Source of the DNA: Rickettsia typhi
Lineage (GTDB): Bacteria; Pseudomonadota; Alphaproteobacteria; Rickettsiales; Rickettsiaceae
DNA: 64,000 bases
Direction: 5' to 3'
Assembly: GCA_945865485.1 (NCBI GenBank)
Contig: CAMBEC010000005.1
Location: forward strand, 1 to 64,000
Positions 10,501 to 17,585 of this stretch are shown piece after piece. The notes beneath the pieces were generated by a model. That model made no database searches. It was not told where the DNA came from and saw only the letters and a program-made list of their open reading frames with translations. A program made the translations under genes and the position numbers. Within the stretch, counting starts at the first letter, position 1; each line of letters begins with the position of its first letter.

Positions 10501-11069
10501 GACGTGACTTGAATTCAAAAGTTCATGATGCACTGGCAGGCGGCGAAGATCCGTCCTTAATGGGAAAAACTTTTATGACGGAATATGCAAAGGACTCTGA
10601 GATGAGGCATATGGTCGATAGAGCCTATGAGGTTGAGAAACAAATTCATACTAGTGATGAGTTTATAAGTCGCCAAGAAGATTATCAAACAAGCTTTGAT
10701 GTATCTGGAGAAAATATCAGGTCAGCTTATGAAAAGGTGAAATCTATTAATGAAAATGCAACTGCAGAAGAACTGCCATCATTATTGCAGAGATATTACT
10801 CTGAATCTGGATCTGAGATGTCAAAAGAGCAGGCGCTTTCAGAAGTAGAGAAGCTCAAAAAATCTATCGAAGAATTTGGTTCAAGTCAAGAGGTGTTGCA
10901 ACAAATTGATAAAAGAAAAGTTGAAGTTGCAGAAGAGATAGATAAACACGTAGACGGTATTAATGAACATAGGAAGAAAGCTGGTATGGAAGAGTACCAT
11001 CCGCCTAAAGTAGAGCAAAATGTTAGAAAAGTTCGTAAGATTGATGACTATATGCGCAATAAGGGGTAG
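7518..11069 (+). CDS. VirB6-family type IV secretion protein, predicted lipoprotein, with long coiled-coil-like tail
   Basis: This 1183-residue protein starts with a lipoprotein signal (hydrophobic A-M-L-L-L-A-G-C, acylated Cys about residue 18). An extracytoplasmic domain with paired Cys follows. The VirB6 membrane core lies at about 294-635 and includes F-G-V-T-R-S-L-F-E-N-W-L-K followed by Q-P. Residues from about 636 to the end are charged, Lys/Glu/Ala-rich and likely helical or coiled coil. A strong Shine-Dalgarno (GGGAGGTGA) overlaps the end of the previous gene and supports the ATG at 7518. It is the last VirB6 of the array. In Rickettsia the array ends with rvhB6e, so correspondence is plausible but not shown. 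Confidence 0.9.
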   Translation: MNKNWVITIFAMLLLAGCTGERCIEADDFGHATFNISARYSKTKDPLTGKLIDPFDGQVGANQVAPWVDSTYRINGRPLAIAIRGWDYGLDYNTSFELSAWCAWYGTSDHAHKLSRFCERLRDCEYIDGHMCTNSADAKLINAPCLFRKGVGLYALIAEKGGDPNQSLDSQRDPRGISFHVGEKPDGYSMYEVDKNGNTREAGGRVYQFESDSVKQQYADSKLYFKILDKFYDDNNGQYRVVVKSGVTRTNPDPISYVTKLVKDFLFGADGNYGLIRGIYMGIVQNPGYRSAVSAMLTLYIMFTALSYLAGHLEVTHTELIVRVGKIAIVSALLSAEYSWTFFNDYLFVYFVGGVEQILQIIVEAGATGPGSPGILALMIAPQTISKLLSLLFVDWMGFIYIILFFIALYFILMIFFQAAVIYLTALIAIGMIITMGPIFICFMLFGVTRSLFENWLKQLISYAVQPIILFTGLIFISMILRQEIYGALGFRVCKHDFPKMASTGGTPLFGEETEEALGFSMGNSLFYWWFPQPMKAEQFSKITRPIPIPLDHFSSDVDVVGSVSDTGFCEAYACIGERYVDLPFLDPVKDSRRLNQFWNGNFVQLDGMLLIFVAIYLLHKFNALTIAVAKFITGTSGNFTNLGNVGQAVQAQTFDKSNAYLASMPGRAAAGAQRVATGLVDKAIGKEAREGLTAKLKGLTPSALVDKHRIRALKNEALTSGANPAVLDEVRKNTGLDRSKINPEATKEYRAALKEELLKNVDPSLPQLKREAIAQKAAAELAKRDLSALKGEFAKAKFGKEYDKLSATEKNSVDATLKDPKLRELGKKASEARRFKEAYVDAFAAMSDRGIGVVGKHNKTLRSLEEINHRVDQSKQLKQDKQRQFGQELVSEVEGVKSGLYKGLSGGKIDTMSRTFGGGAWHEINTDPDARNFTKQTYAEQLADQKSGLARSGITKTIDDYSRAEGRSVISPEFLAQATREGNSNLELYKSLERRDLNSKVHDALAGGEDPSLMGKTFMTEYAKDSEMRHMVDRAYEVEKQIHTSDEFISRQEDYQTSFDVSGENIRSAYEKVKSINENATAEELPSLLQRYYSESGSEMSKEQALSEVEKLKKSIEEFGSSQEVLQQIDKRKVEVAEEIDKHVDGINEHRKKAGMEEYHPPKVEQNVRKVRKIDDYMRNKG

Positions 11070-11246
11070 TTTTACCTGAGCTATGTATAAAGATAGATTT
11101 GTGTGATTGTACAAATCGTAAATAATAAAGATAACCACTATTTTAAAATAAATCAACTTGTAGTTGTGAAAATATTGTGATACAACAACTTAACTACAAG
11201 AAGATAAGCTTAGTAGTAAAATCAATCAATAAAGAGGATTAAATTT

Positions 11247-11474
11247 ATGTGGAGACCAGAAACAAACGCAGAAAAAAATAAGAGAGAAAACCCGAAACCT
11301 GATGTAGAACCTATTGGTAATAAGCATGTTGTGCAGCGTGACCAGGTTGCGGATGACCAAGCGTTAAGTGATGCCGGATGTGGGTGGTTTGTCGATTGTT
11401 TAAAAGTTGTAGAATATGTGATTTGTTGTTGCGGATGTTGTTCAAGTTATGAGAGTTATTATGAGAATGACTGA
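11247..11474 (+). CDS. Small Cys-cluster protein, tandem copy 1
   Basis: Unrecognised 75-residue protein. The N-terminus (M-W-R-P-E-T-N-A-E-K-N) is hydrophilic and almost identical to that of the next gene. The C-terminal third is a short amphipathic or hydrophobic stretch with V-E-Y-V-I-C-C-C-G-C-C, then an acidic Tyr-rich end (Y-E-S-Y-Y-E-N-D). There is no signal peptide. Shine-Dalgarno AGAGG precedes the ATG. The consecutive cysteines beside hydrophobic residues resemble S-acylation sites of eukaryotic membrane proteins, or could bind metal. Its place just after the VirB6 array makes a secreted substrate conceivable, but nothing in the sequence proves secretion. Confidence 0.75.
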   Translation: MWRPETNAEKNKRENPKPDVEPIGNKHVVQRDQVADDQALSDAGCGWFVDCLKVVEYVICCCGCCSSYESYYEND

Positions 11475-11523
11475 ATAAAAGGATTTACCTAAAGGCTAAG
11501 GAAATAATATATCTCTAATTTGC

Positions 11524-11560
11524 AGAGTCATCCTGAATTTATTTCAGGATGACTCTTTTT
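11524..11560 (+). terminator. Intrinsic terminator after the first Cys-cluster gene
   Basis: A 14-bp stem (AGAGTCATCCTGAA with TTCAGGATGACTCT) and short loop are followed directly by a T run. The hairpin core (GTCATCCTGAA...TTCAGGATGAC) matches one half of the dispersed palindromic element seen elsewhere in the window, so a repeat copy seems to have been adopted as a terminator. Confidence 0.8.
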
Positions 11561-11704
11561 GTGATTGTACAAATCGTAAATAATAAAGATAACCACTATT
11601 TTAAAATAAATCAACTTGTAGTTGTGAAAATATTATGATACAACAGCTTAACTACAAGAAGATAAGCTTAGTAGTAAAATCAATCAATAAAGAGGATTAC
11701 ATTC

Positions 11705-11941
11705 ATGTGGAGACCAGAAACAAACGCAGAAAAAAATGAGAGAGAAAACCCGAAAGCCAAGGATCCAGTACCTGTGGGTCAGAATGCTGTACAAGTACAT
11801 GACTATGCTGCGAATGATCAAGCATTAAGAGATGTAGGATGCGGAAGTTTAGTAGATTGCCTAAATTTTATAGAGTATATTGGGTATGTTATATGTTGCT
11901 GTGGTTGTGGCACTAGTTATGATGAATATAATGATATCTAA
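11705..11941 (+). CDS. Small Cys-cluster protein, tandem copy 2
   Basis: Unrecognised 78-residue paralogue of the preceding small gene. It shares the M-W-R-P-E-T-N-A-E-K-N start, a D-Q-A-L-x-D-x-G-C-G-x-x-V-D-C-L core, and a Y-V-I-C-C-C-G-C cluster close to an acidic Tyr-containing C-terminus. The middle differs by substitutions and a few-residue length change. The conserved elements in both copies are the leader, the N-terminal 17 residues and the Cys pattern, which is where function should lie. No known domain is recognised. Confidence 0.75.
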   Translation: MWRPETNAEKNERENPKAKDPVPVGQNAVQVHDYAANDQALRDVGCGSLVDCLNFIEYIGYVICCCGCGTSYDEYNDI

Positions 11942-12334
11942 GTATTGCCTATTATAGTACCAAGAAACTATGATGGTGCCAACTAATATCAATATAAGTG
12001 AGCCATAAAGCAATATCTACTCTAATTGGCAACTGCTTTTTGGAAAGATACTAAGGCTTAATGAGTTGCTCGTCTATATTGCGTTTGCCATTATGGATTT
12101 CTATGTACAGAATATATCAAGTGTGGGATAAGAATTTTATATCCTTACCCCCAACTTGAAGTGGTAGAACAAATTGGCAGAAAAGCTTATATAGTAAATC
12201 AACTTGAGATAGCGTAATTTATTATAGAGTAATTGTCATTCCCGCCTGCGCGGGAATCCAGGTGAAGACTAGTTTTTCTAGATTCCGCCTGCGCGGGAAT
12301 GACATAAAAGAAGGGCTATGTCAAATTATAATGC
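11942..12334. other. Non-coding spacer after the Cys-cluster genes
   Basis: No plausible gene. AT-rich, with a GC-rich palindromic repeat at 12235-12303 near its right end. No clear terminator for the second small gene was seen. Confidence 0.6.
12235..12303. repeat. GC-rich composite palindrome (69 bp)
   Basis: Outer arms GTCATTCCCGC and GCGGGAATGAC are inverted repeats, and each half contains CCGCCTGCGCGG. This is the same overall plan as the 66-bp element found in other spacers (GTCAT ... ATGAC ends) but with a different core. Similar GC-rich palindromes are common in spacers of Rickettsiales genomes. Confidence 0.8.
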
Positions 12335-12877
12335 TTATACTTCTCCTGCGGCTGCGTCACCAAATAGCTCGACATCATCAAGCTTAAGCCAAGAAGTGAT
12401 TTGTTCTGTAATATTATAAGGGCCAGCTCCTTGGAGGGTGCTGCCTGTTAGATTTGCATCATGAGTTATGTCTGCAAACTTGAAATAGTTTTGAGCTATA
12501 AAGTGATTTATAGTATCTGTACTTACCATCCCATTTTGTGCCATAAAAAGGCTAACAAAATTAAGATCTAGCTTTTGGTAGTCTCTTAAATAGCATACTT
12601 CTTCAAGAGTAAAATCAGTATCTGTTACCAATTTATTGTTTATAAACTCACAGATAGTAATTAGTTTATCCATGTTTTGAACTACTACAGCAGCATTGTT
12701 ACCAATAATACCTATCGCATTTGGAGTTTGGAAAATATAATTATGTCCATTGTGATTAAAGTTAAGAGTTGAATTTAAGTTTGAAGTTAAAGAACCTATG
12801 CAAATACTTGCTCCAGTGATGTTTATTGTACTATTATCGCCAACAGCATTAGTAATAGATAATTTTAGTTTTATCAT
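12335..12877 (-). CDS. Hypothetical protein, Asn-rich N-terminal half
   Basis: Unrecognised 180-residue protein. The N-terminal half is rich in Asn, Thr, Ile and Gly with alternating hydrophobic residues (N-I-T-G-A-S; N-F-N-H-N-G-H-N-Y), a texture seen in beta-helical passenger domains of rickettsial autotransporters. The C-terminal half looks helical and ends in an acidic A-A-A-G-E-V tail. There is no signal peptide or membrane segment. It has its own promoter (12945-12973) and a Shine-Dalgarno (AAGGAAT) before the ATG. It could be a fragment of a surface protein or an independent small protein; I cannot decide. Confidence 0.7.
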   Translation of the reverse strand: MIKLKLSITNAVGDNSTINITGASICIGSLTSNLNSTLNFNHNGHNYIFQTPNAIGIIGNNAAVVVQNMDKLITICEFINNKLVTDTDFTLEEVCYLRDYQKLDLNFVSLFMAQNGMVSTDTINHFIAQNYFKFADITHDANLTGSTLQGAGPYNITEQITSWLKLDDVELFGDAAAGEV

Positions 12878-12944
12878 AGTAATATTCCTTGTGTTGTATA
12901 TCTATAATTGTTAGTAGGTAATAGGATCTTCTATTGCTACGTGC

Positions 12945-12973
12945 ATATAAACAGAGCGTATTGATTTTGTCAA
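12945..12973 (-). promoter_or_regulatory. Sigma70-type promoter for the Asn-rich gene, with adjacent palindrome
   Basis: On the minus strand TTGACA (12973-12968) and TTATAT (12950-12945) are spaced 17 bases. Abutting the -35 box is a perfect 14-bp palindrome GTATATTAATATAC (12974-12987), which could be an operator or a simple AT-rich upstream element. Confidence 0.7.
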
Positions 12974-13121
12974 GTATATTAATATACATTAACCTACACG
13001 TGATGCTACATAAGTTCTTTTTGTCATGGTGGGTATTTATCACCCAATTTGATATGCGCACTTCCACTAGCCTAAGGTCTAGTATAAGTCTTTATATTTC
13101 TGCTGGTCGTTATTTAAAACA

Positions 13122-13154
13122 AAAAAGCTTCAGCGTAAACACTGAAGCTTTTTA
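13122..13154 (-). terminator. Intrinsic terminator of rpsU
   Basis: On the minus strand AAAAAGCTTCAG pairs with CTGAAGCTTTTT around an 8-base loop, followed by a T-rich run. It lies 27 bases after the rpsU stop. Confidence 0.85.
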
Positions 13155-13180
13155 AAATTCCACTAACAACGCTCTGAGAA

Positions 13181-13384
13181 TTAGCCTTCCATTCTCTTTC
13201 TGCGGTTGTTTTTTCTTATACGTCTATCAGACTCTTGTTTTTCACGAACTCTTTTCGAAGAAGGTGTTTCATAAAAACGAGATGTCTTCATTTGACGGAA
13301 TACCAGCTCTCTCTGCATCTTTCTTTTAAGATCGCTGATTGCTTTCTCGCTGTTTCCACCATGAACACTAATATGTACTGCCAC
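13181..13384 (-). CDS. rpsU: 30S ribosomal protein S21
   Basis: This 67-residue basic protein matches bS21: V-H-x-x-x-N-S-E-K-A-I-S-D-L-K-R-K near the start, a central R-x-F-Y-E-x-P-S-x-K-R, and an Arg/Lys-rich C-terminus. bS21 binds the 30S subunit and helps initiation. The start is GTG at 13384-13382, eight bases after a strong AGGAGGT. It has its own promoter and terminator and is divergent from the COQ9-like gene, the arrangement for which TIGR02396 was named. Confidence 0.96.
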   Translation of the reverse strand: MAVHISVHGGNSEKAISDLKRKMQRELVFRQMKTSRFYETPSSKRVREKQESDRRIRKNNRRKRMEG

Positions 13385-13427
13385 TAGAAATTACCTCCTG
13401 GTCGGCATTTAGTTGTAATAAGAGTTC

Positions 13428-13456
13428 ATTATCTATATAGTTAGCGAGGCTGTCAA
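13428..13456 (-). promoter_or_regulatory. rpsU promoter
   Basis: Minus-strand TTGACA (13456-13451) and GATAAT (13433-13428) with a 17-base spacer, about 40 bases before the GTG start. A near-consensus sigma70 promoter, fitting a ribosomal protein gene. Confidence 0.85.
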
Positions 13457-13472
13457 GTGAAAAGGTTACAAA

Positions 13473-14102
13473 ATGAGCGATGTCGAAAAGAAACAGCAGG
13501 TAATAAGAATTAACTTCTTTAAAGAGTTATTGAAGCTGCTAGAGACTGCATCTTGGTCAGAAGATCTAATTAACTTAGCTGAATCTAATATTGGTCTTGA
13601 TACTGGATATCGTCATATAATTTTTCCATCAGGTATACAAGAAATAGTAAGTTCTTTGGAAGGGTGGCTTGATAGTCAGATGCTTGAAAAATTACTTGAA
13701 TTAGATAAACCTAAAAAAATACGTGATCAAATCGCTCTAGCCCTTGAAATTAGGATTTTTGGAGTGATAACGAAAAAAGTAGCGATGAGGTTCTTTGGTT
13801 ATTACTTAGTGCCTACAAACATTATTTCTGGTACAGAAGTAGCGTGCCGTAGTTGTGATATAATTTGGAAATATGCTGGTGATAAGTCCAGTGACTTTAA
13901 TTATTATACCAAAAGAGGTCTACTTCTTAGTGTGTATGCAGCAGCCCAGGTATTTTATTTTGGTGATAATTCAGAAAACCATAAAGACACTAAAGATTTT
14001 ATCAAAAATGCACTTGATAATATTATCAATATTGCTAGTTTTAAGAACAATATCAAGATGCCAAAAATAGAAGATATTCCTATTGCTAGGCTCTTTTCTT
14101 GA
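13473..14102 (+). CDS. COQ9-family protein (rpsU-divergently transcribed protein)
   Basis: This 209-residue protein belongs to the COQ9/TIGR02396 family, associated with ubiquinone biosynthesis as a lipid-binding partner of the hydroxylase COQ7. The family's helical layout is visible: W-x-x-x-x-I-x-x-A in the first helices, the G-x-x-x-x-x-x-F-P-S-G segment, and a later F-x-x-Y-x-x-x-P family block. The start (ATG 13473) has AAGG upstream. It is divergent from rpsU and 23 bases upstream of ileS, so the two may be cotranscribed. Identification rests on family pattern and the diagnostic location beside rpsU. Confidence 0.88.
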   Translation: MSDVEKKQQVIRINFFKELLKLLETASWSEDLINLAESNIGLDTGYRHIIFPSGIQEIVSSLEGWLDSQMLEKLLELDKPKKIRDQIALALEIRIFGVITKKVAMRFFGYYLVPTNIISGTEVACRSCDIIWKYAGDKSSDFNYYTKRGLLLSVYAAAQVFYFGDNSENHKDTKDFIKNALDNIINIASFKNNIKMPKIEDIPIARLFS

Positions 14103-14125
14103 AAATAAATTAAAATATCAAATGT

Positions 14126-17100
14126 ATGAGCAATAAAAATCATTATCCCGAAGTAATATCAAACGTAGATTTTCCACAAATAGAAAATCAAATTCTTAAA
14201 TATTGGCAAGAAAATAATATTTTTCAGCAATCTATTGATAATAGGAATTCAACGTCTGCAGATAATGAGTTTGTTTTTTATGACGGCCCACCGTTTGCTA
14301 ATGGGTTGCCTCATTATGGTCACTTGCTTACCGGTTTTGTAAAGGATACTTATGCAAGGTACCAAACAACTAAGGGTAAAAAGGTAGAGCGTAGGTTTGG
14401 TTGGGACTGTCATGGACTACCAGCAGAAATGGGAGCAGAAAAGGAGCTTGGGTTTTCAGGACGTATAGCGATTAATGAGTATGGTGTTGATAAATTCAAT
14501 GATTTTTGCCGTAGTTCAGTGATGAAATATTCTCAGGATTGGGAAAAATATGTAAACCGTCAAGCTAGGTGGGTAGACTTTAAAAACTCCTATAAAACTA
14601 TGGATACTGGCTATATGGAATCAGTACTTTGGGCATTTAAGGAATTATATAAAAAAGGTTTAATATATGAGTCGATGAGGGTTATGCCTTATTCTTGGGC
14701 ATGCGAAACTCCATTATCAAACTTTGAAACTAGGTTGGATAACTCGTATAGGGAAAGGGCGGATAAGGCAATTACTGTTAGCTTTAAATTAAATGAAATG
14801 CCAAATGGAGCTCCGAGTGGTTGCGATGAATATCGTATTTTAGCATGGACAACAACTCCATGGACTTTGCCGTCTAATTTGGCCTTGGCAATTAGTGCAG
14901 AGATAAATTATGCGTGCGTAGTGAAAGAAAGTATATGTTACGTTATTGGTGAGTTTGCTGTTAAAAATTATGCCAAGGAATTAGGGGTAAATGAAAATAC
15001 TGACTTAGTCATTATTAAGGGCGAAAACCTAAAAGGATTAAGCTATCAGCCTTTATTTGACTATTTTAAAACTCATCCAAATAGCTTTAAAGTTTTCGCT
15101 GCTGATTTCGTTGTTGAGGGAGATGGTACTGGTATAGTACATATGGCTCCTGGTTTTGGTGAAGATGATCAGATTATTTGCGAAAAAGAAGGAATTGAAC
15201 TGGTATGTCCTGTTGATAATGCAGGGAAGTTTACTAGTGAAGTAACTGACTTTGAGGGAATTCAGGTTTTTGAAGCAAACGACCCAATTATTATTAAACT
15301 AAAAGAACAAGGTAGTTGGATAAAAACCGAACAATATATCCATAACTATCCGCATTGTTGGAGAACCGATACGCCCCTGATTTATAAGGCAGTACCTTCA
15401 TGGTATGTAAAAGTAACGGCATTTAAAGACCGTATGGTTGAACTTAACCAAGAAATCAACTGGATACCAGGTCATATCAAAGATGGTTTATTTGGTAAAT
15501 GGCTTGAAAATGCACGAGACTGGTCCATAAGTCGTAATCGTTTTTGGGGCACGCCAATTCCGGTATGGAGATCAGACGACCCGAAATATCCAAGAATTGA
15601 TGTGTATGGCTCAATAGAAGAGCTAGAAAAAGATTTTAGCGTAAAACTAGACGATTTGCATAAGCCTTTTATTGATGAGTTGACGCGCCCTAATCCGGAT
15701 GATCCGACCGGTAAATCAATGATGCGAAGAGTAGGTGATGTTTTTGATTGTTGGTTTGAGAGCGGATCGATGCCGTATGGCCAGGTGCATTATCCTTTTG
15801 AAAATAAAGAATGGTTTGAGAACCATTTCCCTGCTGATTTCATTGTTGAATATTCAGCACAAACTAGGGGATGGTTTTATACTTTGATGGTCTTATCAAC
15901 TGCTTTGTTTGATCGTCCTCCATTTTTGAATTGTATTTGTCATGGTGTTATTTTGGATGCCACAGGACAAAAACTATCTAAGAGGCTAAATAACTACGCC
16001 GATCCCTTAGAGTTATTTGAGAAATACGGTGCTGATGCGCTAAGAGTTACTATGCTTTCCTCAAGTGTAGTTCGGGGGCAAGAGTTGCTAATTGATAAAG
16101 ATGGAAAAATGGTTTTTGATAGTCTCAGGCTATTTATAAAGCCAATTTGGAACGCATACCACTTTTTTTGTTTATATGCAAATATTGATAAAATCCAAGC
16201 ACAAATGAGCTTTAAGTCTCAAAATGTTCTTGATCGATATATTATCTCAAAATTAAAAATTGCAGTAACTGCGATTGAGAAGAATATGGATTCGTATGAT
16301 AGTTCTTCTTCGTATGAAGTGATTTCCTCCTTTTTTGAAGTATTAAATAATTGGTATATTAGGAGAAGTAGAGCTCGCTTTTGGAAAGCTGATCAGGATC
16401 AAGATAAGTTAGACTCCTATAATACTTTATATAGTTGTTTAGTCACGATGACAAAAGCTATGTCATCACTTCTTCCAATTATTGCAGAGCATATTTATTT
16501 GGGGCTAAACCCCAGCGAAAAAAGTGTCCATTTAACTAATTTTCCTAAGTTAGAAGAAATAAAAATAGAACATGAGTTGGTTGCAGTAATGGATCAAGTT
16601 CTTGATATCTGTAGTACGGCTTTATTCATTAGGAGTGCTGAGAATATTAGAGTAAGGCAGCCCCTTTCCGCTATTAAAATCATTACTGAAAATAGCAATA
16701 AATTTCAAGAGTTTATTGATTTAATCAAAGATGAAATTAATGTAAAATCAATCTTGTTTAGTGATGACCTATCAGGCAATGCGGATCAAAAGCTATCGAT
16801 CAATTTTCCAGTTCTTGGCAAAAGATTACCAAATAAAATGAAAGAAATTATCTTAGCTTCTAAAGCTGGAAATTGGCAAGTCAATGATAATAAATTAAAC
16901 ATTTCAGGTGAGGACTTATTATTTGAGGAATACTCTATGGTACTTGTGCCGCGTGCAAACAAGGGGGCTAAGCCATTATCTTCAAATCAAGGGATGATTC
17001 TGCTTGATTTAGAGATAACAGCGTCTCTTGAAGGCGAGGGAATAGCCAGAGATATAATTAGGCTTGTTCAGCAAGCCAGAAAAGATGCGGAATTTAATGT

Positions 17101-17302
17101 GTCTGACCGGATTGAGCTGGAGCTAAAATCTGATTATGATTTATCTTCGGTAATTGAAGAGCATGAAAAACTTATTTGTGATCAAACCTTGAGCAAGTTT
17201 AATTCGGGATTTAAGCCTGACTATAAAACTCAAGCCCCTTTATTTGAACATAATGTAGAGATAATGATAAAACGAGTTATACCAAATCCCATTTTTAAAT
17301 GA
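14126..17302 (+). CDS. ileS: Isoleucyl-tRNA synthetase
   Basis: This 1058-residue class I synthetase charges tRNA-Ile. The HIGH-type motif is P-H-Y-G-H-L at about residue 61 and the KMSKS loop is K-L-S-K-R at about 615. A large editing domain with T-T-P-W-T-L-P-S-N-L lies between, and an anticodon-binding helical domain with W-Y-I-R-R-S-R follows. The length, the K-L-S-K-R signature and the A-W-T-T-T-P-W context match the eukaryote-like (type 2) IleRS that Rickettsia species carry instead of the usual bacterial type. The ATG at 14126 has no obvious Shine-Dalgarno. A 566-base non-coding stretch follows. Confidence 0.97.
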   Translation: MSNKNHYPEVISNVDFPQIENQILKYWQENNIFQQSIDNRNSTSADNEFVFYDGPPFANGLPHYGHLLTGFVKDTYARYQTTKGKKVERRFGWDCHGLPAEMGAEKELGFSGRIAINEYGVDKFNDFCRSSVMKYSQDWEKYVNRQARWVDFKNSYKTMDTGYMESVLWAFKELYKKGLIYESMRVMPYSWACETPLSNFETRLDNSYRERADKAITVSFKLNEMPNGAPSGCDEYRILAWTTTPWTLPSNLALAISAEINYACVVKESICYVIGEFAVKNYAKELGVNENTDLVIIKGENLKGLSYQPLFDYFKTHPNSFKVFAADFVVEGDGTGIVHMAPGFGEDDQIICEKEGIELVCPVDNAGKFTSEVTDFEGIQVFEANDPIIIKLKEQGSWIKTEQYIHNYPHCWRTDTPLIYKAVPSWYVKVTAFKDRMVELNQEINWIPGHIKDGLFGKWLENARDWSISRNRFWGTPIPVWRSDDPKYPRIDVYGSIEELEKDFSVKLDDLHKPFIDELTRPNPDDPTGKSMMRRVGDVFDCWFESGSMPYGQVHYPFENKEWFENHFPADFIVEYSAQTRGWFYTLMVLSTALFDRPPFLNCICHGVILDATGQKLSKRLNNYADPLELFEKYGADALRVTMLSSSVVRGQELLIDKDGKMVFDSLRLFIKPIWNAYHFFCLYANIDKIQAQMSFKSQNVLDRYIISKLKIAVTAIEKNMDSYDSSSSYEVISSFFEVLNNWYIRRSRARFWKADQDQDKLDSYNTLYSCLVTMTKAMSSLLPIIAEHIYLGLNPSEKSVHLTNFPKLEEIKIEHELVAVMDQVLDICSTALFIRSAENIRVRQPLSAIKIITENSNKFQEFIDLIKDEINVKSILFSDDLSGNADQKLSINFPVLGKRLPNKMKEIILASKAGNWQVNDNKLNISGEDLLFEEYSMVLVPRANKGAKPLSSNQGMILLDLEITASLEGEGIARDIIRLVQQARKDAEFNVSDRIELELKSDYDLSSVIEEHEKLICDQTLSKFNSGFKPDYKTQAPLFEHNVEIMIKRVIPNPIFK

Positions 17303-17417
17303 TCCAAAGAATTTTGTCGATCTTCCTTGTGCTCACCTATAAGTATAGGTTGTGCAAGCTCCTCGTGAAATTCATTTGTCTCATTTAATCTGGGGTTTGG
17401 TATAATACCCTTCAGAG

Positions 17418-17441
17418 CATAGCTTTATTTATAAAGCTATG
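17418..17441 (+). terminator. Hairpin downstream of ileS
   Basis: A perfect 10-bp stem (CATAGCTTTA with TAAAGCTATG) with a 4-base loop, about 115 bases after the ileS stop. The following sequence is only loosely T-rich, so it is a weak terminator or an mRNA 3'-end stabiliser. A smaller hairpin (ACCTATA AG TATAGGT, 17335-17350) precedes it. Confidence 0.45.
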
Positions 17442-17550
17442 ATCATTCGTCATAATTTTTTCAAATTTATTGGGTTGCTAGCAGATACTTTGCTTCTAAG
17501 TTCTATATAACAAAACCTGAAGTATGGTTGCGTGTGTGCCAATATTTAGC

Positions 17551-17579
17551 TTGACTTTGTAATATTAGTTATTTACTCT
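17551..17579 (+). promoter_or_regulatory. Promoter preceding the candidate structured RNA
   Basis: TTGACT (17551) and TACTCT (17574) with a 17-base spacer. There is no open reading frame of note for nearly 300 bases downstream, so it would drive a non-coding transcript or a long leader of the ankyrin gene. Confidence 0.5.
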
Positions 17580-17585
17580 TTTATC

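Larger units (their letters stand above)
11103..11755 (+). repeat. Direct duplication: identical leader plus gene start (copies 11103-11297 and 11561-11755)
   Basis: Two copies lie exactly 458 bases apart. Over the 144 bases before each ATG I count only about four or five differences, and the first 17 codons are nearly identical. After that the two genes diverge strongly in sequence. Each leader carries an inverted repeat (CTTGTAGTT at 11157 with AACTACAAG at 11192; second copy 11615 and 11650) and the Shine-Dalgarno AGAGG. Confidence 0.93.

Noticed and set aside
11096-11117. GATTTGT...ACAAATC inverted repeat as terminator of the VirB6 array
   Set aside because: No T tract follows, and the left arm is not part of the duplicated leader in the second copy, so it is probably incidental.
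12849-13155. Small open frames in both directions between the Asn-rich gene and rpsU
   Set aside because: They run through the promoter of the Asn-rich gene and the rpsU terminator and show no coding character.
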